From Candidatus Wolframiiraptor sp. EX4484-121 (lineage in GTDB: Archaea; Thermoproteota; Nitrososphaeria_A; Caldarchaeales; Wolframiiraptoraceae), in contig NJEK01000062.1 of NCBI GenBank assembly GCA_002255105.1, forward strand, positions 1 through 6,773: a DNA stretch of 6,773 nt. The letters run 5' to 3'. Shown here piece after piece: positions 1-4,476 of this stretch; the first letter of the stretch is position 1, and the number at the start of each line of letters is the position of its first letter. The notes beneath the pieces are model-generated. The model saw only the letters and a list, made by a program, of their open reading frames with translations. It had not been told where the DNA came from and made no database searches. The position numbers and the translations under genes are program-made.

Positions 1-2
1 CT

Positions 3-101
3 GGGAGCTACGCGACGATAATTTTGAGGGAGATCATGAAATCACCTGACCCATTAGCTTATATCGGGAAAGTTCCAGATAATCTTGAGGAATTAAGGTG
101 A
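3..101 (+). CDS. truD: tRNA pseudouridine(13) synthase TruD, C-terminal end only (partial)
   Basis: Only the last 32 codons are in the window, read in frame 3 and ending at TGA 99-101. The tail begins GSYATIILREIMKSPDPLAY. The block G-S-Y-A-T-hydrophobic-L-R-E-hydrophobic-M-K is what I know from the C-terminal end of archaeal TruD proteins, where it closes the catalytic fold; TruD makes pseudouridine at position 13 of tRNA. The catalytic residues lie upstream and cannot be checked. The next gene starts 6 nt after this stop, with its ribosome binding site overlapping this stop codon, so the two are probably co-transcribed. The identification rests on one short motif, so the name is likely rather than certain. 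Confidence 0.7.
   Translation, partial: GSYATIILREIMKSPDPLAYIGKVPDNLEELR
96..101 (+). promoter_or_regulatory. Shine-Dalgarno sequence of the rhomboid gene, overlapping the truD stop
   Basis: AGGTGA matches the archaeal anti-Shine-Dalgarno sequence perfectly and ends 6 nt before ATG 108. It contains the upstream TGA stop, which suggests coupled translation of the two genes. It fixes the start at 108, because the in-frame codon just upstream (99-101) is that same TGA. Confidence 0.75.
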
Positions 102-107
102 GGGGTC

Positions 108-764
108 ATGGGATACGTTGCTCGAACCTCTAACGCCAACGCGACTTGGACGATAATTGGAGTGAACACCTTAATCGGCATATATCTCATCTTATTGAAG
201 TATAGTTATCCAATGGGCTTTATGCGCGTTATCAGCGAGTTTGGGGCAATCCCCATACTAACGATAAACTGGGTTGAACCATATAGGCTCATAACCTCCA
301 TGTTCCTTCACAACGGATTCATACACCTAGCATTGAACATGTTCGCCTTATTCATCTTCGGGCCGGATATTGAGATGGTTTTAGGAAAGGCGAGATACTT
401 ACTGCTCTATTTCCTCAGCGGGATAGTGGCAGATCTAGCTCACGCATACTTCATCTGCTTCTTCTTCCCATATAGGAGGTTGCTGATAACTCCGGCGATA
501 GGGGCCTCAGGGGCGATATATGGGGTGATGGCGGCTTTCGCGGTGATATTCCCATATAGGAGGATCATGATATTCATGGGTTTCCCGATAGTCGCCCCAG
601 CCCTACTGGCCATAACCTTGATGGCCATCCTCCAAACGGTCTACGCATTCTTCAACCCATTCTCCCAAGTCGCCTACGCCGCCCACGTGGGAGGATTCTT
701 GGCGGGCTTATTGATGGCGTTCATGTTTAAGCCGTCGTTGAGGAGAGTCCATCATTACATTTAG
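108..764 (+). CDS. Rhomboid-family intramembrane serine protease
   Basis: A 218-aa polytopic membrane protein of the usual size for a six-helix prokaryotic rhomboid, which cleaves transmembrane substrates within the bilayer with a Ser-His dyad. The family landmarks are all present and in order: the L1-loop region PYRLITSMFLHNGFIHLALNM (58-78) with H68, H73 and N77 (oxyanion side); GASGAIYG (132-139) with nucleophile S134; and AAHVGGFLAG (191-200) with catalytic H193. Approximate helices are 13-31, 71-86, 95-118, 130-148, 156-180 and 190-207. Y59 stands where many relatives have Trp before the conserved Arg. The start is set by a perfect Shine-Dalgarno sequence. It follows truD by 6 nt, and its stop overlaps the stop of the convergent yjbQ gene by 4 nt. 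No partner substrate is evident. The basic motif FPYRR occurs twice (120-124 and 148-152), encoded by an identical 15-nt sequence. An active protease is expected, since the dyad is intact. Confidence 0.95.
   Translation: MGYVARTSNANATWTIIGVNTLIGIYLILLKYSYPMGFMRVISEFGAIPILTINWVEPYRLITSMFLHNGFIHLALNMFALFIFGPDIEMVLGKARYLLLYFLSGIVADLAHAYFICFFFPYRRLLITPAIGASGAIYGVMAAFAVIFPYRRIMIFMGFPIVAPALLAITLMAILQTVYAFFNPFSQVAYAAHVGGFLAGLLMAFMFKPSLRRVHHYI
465..479 (+). repeat. 15-nt direct repeat within the rhomboid gene, copy 1
   Basis: TTCCCATATAGGAGG, encoding FPYRR in the loop before the catalytic-serine helix. An identical copy lies 84 nt (28 codons) downstream in the same frame. Its core CCATATAGG also occurs at 279-287, where it encodes the PYR of the L1 loop. 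Confidence 0.8.
549..563 (+). repeat. 15-nt direct repeat within the rhomboid gene, copy 2
   Basis: An identical copy of the 465-479 sequence, again encoding FPYRR, here directly after the catalytic-serine helix, where rhomboids commonly carry an FP-x-R-R type loop. This copy is therefore the expected one; copy 1 is the extra one. Confidence 0.8.
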
Positions 765-1171
765 GTGCCCATCACGTGGACTATGACCCTCCTCCTTCTG
801 GGGCCGTCGAACTCCGCGAAGAATATGCTCTGCCAAGTTCCGGTCGCAATCCTCCCATCTATGATTGGAATTGTTACTGATGGAGAGATCACTATCGAGC
901 GGAGATGGGCATGAGCATTATCATCGACCTCATCGTGCAGATATCCAGCCCCCTTGGGAATCAATTTCGATAGAATATTGTCTACATCCCTCTTCAATCC
1001 GCCCTCATCCTCATTCACATATATTCCCGCGGTTGTGTGAGGAACGAATATCGTGACAAGCCCATTCTTTATCCCACTTTTATCCACGACCTGTCTAACA
1101 TGGCCCGTGATATTCCTCAAATCCACGCTCGACCTAGTTTCGATGCTTAAGACCTTGGAGTACGTGTTCAT
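761..1171 (-). CDS. yjbQ: YjbQ/UPF0047 family protein
   Basis: 136 aa, full length for the family (about 130-140 aa). Conserved blocks are plain: VPHTTAGIYVNED (43-55) with H45, N53 and E54; LHDEVDDNAHAHL (78-90) with H79, D84, N85, H87 and H89; the IPIIDGRIATGTWQSIFF stretch (101-118) with GTWQ at 111-114; and EFDGPRRRRVIVHVMG at the end with D122. The family forms compact cytoplasmic trimers with clustered conserved His/Asp/Glu residues. Its physiological role is unsettled; thiamine-phosphate-synthase-like side activity has been reported for the E. coli member. The ATG at 1171 lies about 26 nt from the centre of a TATA-like box, so the transcript is probably leaderless. It diverges from the TatD gene, and its TAA overlaps the rhomboid TAG. 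Family assignment is firm; biological function is not. Confidence 0.95.
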   Translation of the reverse strand: MNTYSKVLSIETRSSVDLRNITGHVRQVVDKSGIKNGLVTIFVPHTTAGIYVNEDEGGLKRDVDNILSKLIPKGAGYLHDEVDDNAHAHLRSIVISPSVTIPIIDGRIATGTWQSIFFAEFDGPRRRRVIVHVMGT

Positions 1172-1192
1172 GGAGGATCGTTCAGCCTTCCT

Positions 1193-1200
1193 AGATAAAA
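1193..1200 (-). promoter_or_regulatory. TATA box of yjbQ (leaderless promoter)
   Basis: On the minus strand TTTTATCT is centred about 26 nt upstream of ATG 1171, the classical distance from an archaeal TATA box to the transcription start. Transcription would start at or next to the A of the start codon. No Shine-Dalgarno sequence precedes the ATG, which fits. Confidence 0.55.
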
Positions 1201-1216
1201 CCCTTCCGCGAGTAAG

Positions 1217-1225
1217 GTTTAAGCT
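1217..1225 (+). promoter_or_regulatory. TATA-like box of the TatD-family gene
   Basis: GTTTAAGCT on the plus strand is centred about 34 nt upstream of ATG 1255, predicting a start of transcription near 1248 and a leader of only about 7 nt. This argues against the upstream in-frame TTG at 1225, which would sit inside or next to the promoter. The sequence is weak as a TATA box, so the assignment is tentative. Confidence 0.45.
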
Positions 1226-1254
1226 TGAATGAAACGATATGTTATAGCTGTGAG

Positions 1255-1965
1255 ATGCTGGTCGACGCCCATTGCCATGCCCACGCCTTCTCCCATGGTG
1301 AGCTAAAGAGATTCTCGAAAATTAGGATCATAGCGGTCTCGGAGGATCTTGAGAGCAGTAGGAGGACAATCGAACTCTCAAAGAAATTCAATAACATAAT
1401 ACCATTCATAGGCATCCATCCATGGAATCTGGAGTCTATATCGGCGAAGGAACTTGAAGAAACCTTAAGACTTCTTAGGCTAGGTGAGGCGATAGGCATA
1501 GGGGAAGTTGGGATCGATGGAAGGATTAGGAGAAATGTTCGGAGGCAGGTTGAGGTCTTCAAGCTATTCTGCGAGATTTCGGCGGAGCTTAATCTACCAA
1601 TGAATATCCACGCGTTGGATGCTTGGGCTGAGGTCTTCGAGATCGCGCTGAAGATGGATATTAGGAGAGCCTTATTCCACTGGTATACGGGTCCTATGAA
1701 ACTTCTAAGAGATATAGGTGAAGCCGGATACTACATCTCGATAAATCCGGCCGTGAGTATTCAGCCGAAGCACAGGAGGGTTCTCGAGCACGCCGAGCTA
1801 GACATGATCATAACCGAGAGCGATGGACCATACAACTATAGGGGATTGAGGTTGAAGCCGACGATGATCGGCGATTTAATGGATTTCATCTCGAATGTCA
1901 AGGGAGTGGATAAAGCCTCTTTGGAGAAGATTATTGAGAGGAACTTTGAGAGGTTTCTCGGCTAA
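1255..1965 (+). CDS. TatD-family metal-dependent hydrolase
   Basis: 236 aa from ATG 1255, matching the usual 'MLVDAHCH' opening of the family; a TTG at 1225 would add 10 residues not expected in TatD proteins. Motifs of the TIM-barrel amidohydrolase fold occur in order: D4-A-H6-C-H8, GIHPW (53-57), IGEVGID (82-88) with bridging E84, NIHALDAW (117-124) with H119, LFHWYTG (140-146) with H142, and TESDGPY (187-193) with D190. These would bind two metal ions. Characterised TatD proteins are Mg-dependent 3'-5' exonucleases or DNases acting in DNA repair or turnover, but many archaeal members are of unknown substrate. Here the usual HcFsG is HWYTG and the usual ETDaP is ESDGP, so substrate should not be assumed. 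The last 35 nt overlap the end of the convergent metallopeptidase gene. Confidence 0.9.
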   Translation: MLVDAHCHAHAFSHGELKRFSKIRIIAVSEDLESSRRTIELSKKFNNIIPFIGIHPWNLESISAKELEETLRLLRLGEAIGIGEVGIDGRIRRNVRRQVEVFKLFCEISAELNLPMNIHALDAWAEVFEIALKMDIRRALFHWYTGPMKLLRDIGEAGYYISINPAVSIQPKHRRVLEHAELDMIITESDGPYNYRGLRLKPTMIGDLMDFISNVKGVDKASLEKIIERNFERFLG

Positions 1966-2338
1966 GCTTGCGCTTCAGGATCTTATGTAAGATCTTAACC
2001 TCCCCATCGAAGTCGATTCTACCATGATCGAGGAGGCTTCCGCTGAAGGTCTTTGGAATATGTAGGAGCTCATGAATTATTATCTCATCTTTCTCATCGT
2101 CTGGAAGCTCGTCAAACTTCTCGGCGATAAACTCTATGACGTAATGCGGTTTCATCCCGACACCTGTTAGGAATGCTTTAGATATGCCGTGAATCCTCGC
2201 AATCGTTTTTGGAGCATTCGTTCCATAGCTTCTAACACACTTAACCCTATCCGGATCTATATGTGAAAGGTCGAGGAGTTTCACTATCCGCTTAACCCTC
2301 TTGTCCAAGTCTGGCGCTTGAACATATCTGATCTTCAT
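1931..2338 (-). CDS. Predicted HELLH zinc metallopeptidase (COG4900-like)
   Basis: 135 aa from ATG 2338; a TTG at 2350 would add four residues (numbering below counts from that TTG). The centre is IIIHELLHIPKTFSG (90-104): a zincin HExxH motif with H93, E94 and H97, followed after 11 residues by H109 in LLDHGR, a candidate third zinc ligand. HELLHIPKTFSG closely resembles a group of small archaeal predicted metallopeptidases (COG4900 type, related to putative phage metallopeptidases). The region before it (RSYGTNAPKTIARIHGISKA, 40-59) is probably the central sheet. No signal peptide or membrane segment is visible, so it should be cytosolic. The C-terminal tail (KLSRETSQSSSQ) is polar and is encoded in the 35 nt shared with tatD. 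A TATA-like box lies between it and the upstream gene, so it may have its own promoter. Substrate unknown. Confidence 0.8.
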   Translation of the reverse strand: MKIRYVQAPDLDKRVKRIVKLLDLSHIDPDRVKCVRSYGTNAPKTIARIHGISKAFLTGVGMKPHYVIEFIAEKFDELPDDEKDEIIIHELLHIPKTFSGSLLDHGRIDFDGEVKILHKILKRKLSRETSQSSSQ

Positions 2339-2365
2339 TTTTACATCCAATCTAAATTCAGGAAA

Positions 2366-2373
2366 TATTTTAA
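2366..2373 (-). promoter_or_regulatory. TATA-like box of the metallopeptidase gene
   Basis: Minus-strand TTAAAATA, in a CTTAAAATATTT context, is centred about 31 nt upstream of ATG 2338. The predicted transcription start is near 2343, giving an almost leaderless mRNA beginning at the ATG rather than at the TTG 2350. The box lies in the 40-nt gap after the upstream gene's stop. Confidence 0.5.
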
Positions 2374-2378
2374 GATTA

Positions 2379-2939
2379 TCAATCGAATTCTTTCACATAA
2401 TCCTCCAGCAATTCCTTTACGTACTCATTTATCTTCTTCTCATTTTCTATGATCTTATTCAGGATTCTGCTCGCATTTATGAAAATTCTATATTCTCTTT
2501 CCGAGATTAACTCAAGTATCCTCAATCCTCCTTCGCTTTCAGAGAGTATGCCGTAGACTTTTGATGGGGTCTCGTCGGGGAGCCTCGATACCAAGTAATC
2601 GTCGAGGATTGGGATGCTGAAGAACTTACCATCTATCCTCCCACTCATCACGGTGAATGCCTCCCTCGCTACCTCATCGATCATTATCGGGGCTATTCTC
2701 AACCCACGTAAACCACTCTTTCTTGAGATCTGATTTATCAGAAGCCTACCTCCAGCATGGACTACCGTGATATCTGCAGGTGTTCCGAGTTTAAGCCATG
2801 GTGGAAGCTCTCTAATGTATGCCGTTATCCTCTCCCCTCCAAGTGTAACTATTCTTAGCCTATACTCGATTAGTCCTCTCCGAGTTTTGGGCTCTATCAG
2901 AGTTATGTATCCGGCGACTTTCCGCTCTCCCAACCTCAA
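2379..2939 (-). CDS. Hypothetical protein, beta-rich N-terminus with helical C-terminus
   Basis: 186 aa; I do not recognise the family. The open reading frame is preceded directly by an in-frame TGA, so translation must start at TTG 2939 or TTG 2933; no ATG occurs before residue 86. A Shine-Dalgarno-like GAGGCGA ends 7 nt before TTG 2939 and favours it. Residues 8-71 look like alternating beta strands (VAGYITLIEP, YRLRIVTLGGERITAYIREL, ADITVVHAGGRLLINQI), reminiscent of a small beta barrel such as an OB fold, but this is inference from the residue pattern only. Residues 105-155 contain more short strands. Residues 156-186 are a charged, probably helical or coiled-coil tail rich in K, E, I and L. 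No catalytic motif, cysteine, signal peptide or membrane segment is visible. It lies 37 nt after the TrmB-like gene and 40 nt before the metallopeptidase gene on the same strand, so the three may form a unit. Confidence 0.75.
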   Translation of the reverse strand: MRLGERKVAGYITLIEPKTRRGLIEYRLRIVTLGGERITAYIRELPPWLKLGTPADITVVHAGGRLLINQISRKSGLRGLRIAPIMIDEVAREAFTVMSGRIDGKFFSIPILDDYLVSRLPDETPSKVYGILSESEGGLRILELISEREYRIFINASRILNKIIENEKKINEYVKELLEDYVKEFD

Positions 2940-2946
2940 TCAATCT

Positions 2947-2953
2947 TCGCCTC
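2947..2953 (-). promoter_or_regulatory. Shine-Dalgarno sequence deciding the TTG 2939 start
   Basis: Minus-strand GAGGCGA differs by one base from the consensus GAGGTGA and ends 7 nt before TTG 2939. It is the main reason to prefer that TTG over the one at 2933. An A/T-rich TTAATTAT at 2958-2965 might be a TATA box, but it would place the transcription start at about 2935, so it fits poorly with use of this site. Confidence 0.5.
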
Positions 2954-2976
2954 GCTAATAATTAATCTTAATCTCC

Positions 2977-3723
2977 TCACGTAAAATCCATTACATGCCT
3001 CTTGATCAGTTGTCCGAGCTCTCCGACATCTTGGATGAGGAATGCAAACGGGTTTTCCGGAAGGGTTGGCGAAGCGTAGAGTAGGAGGGCCTGCCTAAAG
3101 TCTAGAAGCAGTGCGTTGAGTGGTATGAGGGAGTCGAGGATCTTCGCGTTAAACTCCCTCACGATCTCCTCCACTCTCTCCTTGGGCATGGATGTTGAGA
3201 GGATCCTCGTATCGATTATTAGGTAGATGTCTATGCCGTTGGCCTTCATCTCCCTTAACTTGCTTAAAAGATTCTCAAGGATATCATGTGGAAGATAGAT
3301 TATCCTGACTAGGATGCTCTCCTTTGCCTCATCTATCAGCCTTAGAGCCGTTCCATATGCGCGTATTCCCCTGAAGAGCCAAACATTATATCTCTGAGGT
3401 GAGGAATTCCTCAGATAGAGCTGCTCAAGTTCGTTTAGAGTGTTCTCGATGTCCTCGACGATCGAGTCTTTTAAGGGTTTCAGCGTGTGGCTCGGTGGAA
3501 GGGCCACGTAGATCGCGGGCCTAGTCCCCTTAAGTCCTTGGATAAAACCATTGGACTCAAGCCTCGATAAGATGTCGTAGATCCTAGTCCTCGGAACTCC
3601 GGATCTCCTAGAGATCTCAAGGGCGTCGGCCTCCCCATGCTCTAATAGGGCTATATATGCCCTGGCCTCATACTCCGTCAGTCCAAGCCTCTTCAGAGAA
3701 TTGATGATTCTCGCCGTTTCCAT
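2977..3723 (-). CDS. TrmB-family transcriptional regulator
   Basis: 248 aa with the architecture of archaeal TrmB-like regulators. Residues 1-75 form a winged helix-turn-helix: LGLTEYEARAYIALLEHG (13-30), then ALEISRRSGVPRTRIYDILSR (34-54) with the recognition helix, and the wing NGFIQGLKGTRPAIYVALPP (58-77). Residues 84-106 (KPLKDSIVEDIENTLNELEQLY region) are a dimerisation coiled coil. Residues 112-248 resemble the phospholipase-D-like effector part (VWLFRGIRAYGTALRLIDEAKESILVRI and DIYLIIDTR), without visible HKD catalytic motifs. The longer sugar-binding C-terminal domain of Thermococcales TrmB is absent, so the ligand need not be a sugar. It is divergent from the ABC operon across 66 nt and is the obvious candidate regulator of that operon and of itself. 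The ATG 3723 lacks a good Shine-Dalgarno sequence. Confidence 0.88.
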   Translation of the reverse strand: METARIINSLKRLGLTEYEARAYIALLEHGEADALEISRRSGVPRTRIYDILSRLESNGFIQGLKGTRPAIYVALPPSHTLKPLKDSIVEDIENTLNELEQLYLRNSSPQRYNVWLFRGIRAYGTALRLIDEAKESILVRIIYLPHDILENLLSKLREMKANGIDIYLIIDTRILSTSMPKERVEEIVREFNAKILDSLIPLNALLLDFRQALLLYASPTLPENPFAFLIQDVGELGQLIKRHVMDFT

Positions 3724-3737
3724 CGTCTCGTGAATAA

Positions 3738-3751
3738 TACTCCTCCAGTTA
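3738..3751. promoter_or_regulatory. Candidate operator for the TrmB-like regulator
   Basis: TACTCCTCCAGTTA is an imperfect inverted repeat, ACT-N7-mirrored as ACT-N5-AGT. It resembles the TACT-N3-AGTA motif described for TrmB-like regulators of Thermococcales, but with a 5-nt spacer. It sits upstream of the TATA box as read towards the ABC operon (activating position in TrmBL1 systems) and downstream of the TATA box as read towards the regulator gene (repressing position). Sequence match is short; treat as a hypothesis. Confidence 0.3.
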
Positions 3752-3758
3752 CAAAAAA

Positions 3759-3766
3759 CTTTTATG
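3759..3766. promoter_or_regulatory. Shared TATA element of the divergent regulator/ABC promoter
   Basis: CTTTTATG on the plus strand is centred about 27 nt upstream of GTG 3790, predicting a leaderless or near-leaderless ABC transcript. The same bases read as CATAAAAG on the minus strand, about 40 nt upstream of ATG 3723, predicting a start near 3736 and a leader of roughly 13 nt for the regulator. No second TATA-like sequence is evident in the 66-nt gap, so the two genes may compete for it. A small palindrome, AAAACTTTT (3755-3763), overlaps it. Confidence 0.5.
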
Positions 3767-3789
3767 GTCGCCCCAAGAGCTAGGCGACG

Positions 3790-4476
3790 GTGGCGAGGAT
3801 GGAGGTTCCGGCGATAAAGTTTGAGAACGTCTGGAAGATCTACAGGCTTGGAACCGTCGAGATCGCCGCCCTCCGAGGTCTGAGCATAGAGATTAGGCGG
3901 GGGGAGTATCTGGCCATGATGGGGCCCTCTGGAAGCGGTAAATCCACATTCCTACACCTAGCCGGAGCCTTGGATAGGCCTACAAGGGGCAGGGTGTTGA
4001 TTGAGGGGAGGGATCCGAGCAAGCTAAATGATGATGAGCTCAGCAGGCTTAGGAATAGGTATATCGGATTCGTCTTCCAGACCTTCAACCTAATACCTAG
4101 GCTGACGGCGCTGGAGAACGTCATGCTACCCCTGGTCGTGAGGGGGGTGGATGGATCTGAGAGAAGGAGGAGAGCCATCGAGGCGCTCGAGCAAGTCGGA
4201 TTGGGAGATAGGATAAACCATAGGCCAACCGAGCTGAGCGGGGGAGAGCAGCAGAGGGTCGCTATAGCCAGGGCGATAGTGACGAGGCCTAGGATAGTCT
4301 TGGCTGATGAGCCTACGGGAAACTTGGACTCGGTCTCGGCTAGGGAGATCGTTAAGGTCTTAAGCCAATTAAATGGAGAGCTTGGAATAACCGTGGTCGT
4401 CGTGACCCATGGTAGTCTTACTCATAGGGGTCTTGCTGATACCGCTAACCCAACCCATCCACGCCAAGGCGCCTGA
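3790..4476 (+). CDS. ABC transporter ATP-binding protein, LolD/MacB type, abnormal C-terminus
   Basis: 228 aa. The nucleotide-binding domain is clear: Walker A GPSGSGKST (45-53), Q-loop Q97 in GFVFQTFNLIPRLTALENV, signature LSGGEQQRVAIARA (149-162), Walker B IVLADEPTGNLD (169-180) and H-loop VVVVTH with H207. The FQTFNLIP and LADEPTGNLD wording is typical of ATPases that pair with MacB/FtsX-type permeases in mechanotransmission or export. Downstream of H207 the protein should continue with Asp and a final strand plus 'R-hydrophobic-hydrophobic-x-L-x-D-G' element (as in MJ0796 and LolD). Instead it has 21 residues (GSLTHRGLADTANPTHPRQGA) read out of frame through the next gene's signal peptide; the missing element is in no frame. 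All catalytic motifs remain, but folding may be impaired. GTG 3790 fits the TATA spacing; ATG 3799 is an alternative start removing three residues. The gene overlaps the next by 68 nt. Confidence 0.9.
   Translation: MARMEVPAIKFENVWKIYRLGTVEIAALRGLSIEIRRGEYLAMMGPSGSGKSTFLHLAGALDRPTRGRVLIEGRDPSKLNDDELSRLRNRYIGFVFQTFNLIPRLTALENVMLPLVVRGVDGSERRRRAIEALEQVGLGDRINHRPTELSGGEQQRVAIARAIVTRPRIVLADEPTGNLDSVSAREIVKVLSQLNGELGITVVVVTHGSLTHRGLADTANPTHPRQGA

Noticed and set aside
865..1056. Plus-strand 63-codon reading frame inside yjbQ
   Set aside because: It is antisense to a well conserved gene and its product has no recognisable features.
2767..2958. Plus-strand 63-codon frame antisense to the 186-aa gene
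   Set aside because: Low-complexity Ser/Pro-rich product, no ribosome binding site or promoter; the minus-strand frame has a start signal and a plausible protein.
2977..3723. TrmB as evidence for a sugar-uptake operon
   Set aside because: No binding protein or MalF/MalG-type permeases are present, and the regulator lacks the extended sugar-binding C-terminal domain; the divergent ABC genes are of the MacB/LolD type.
4405..4476. A simple one-base sequencing error as cause of the odd ATPase tail
   Set aside because: A single indel would leave the missing 'R-x-x-x-L-x-D-G' tail readable in another frame. One of the other frames is the signal peptide of the next protein and the remaining one hits a TAG at 4413-4415, so the tail is absent altogether. 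The LAD triplet in the tail recalls the family's 'AD' position but is offset by one and lacks what should follow.
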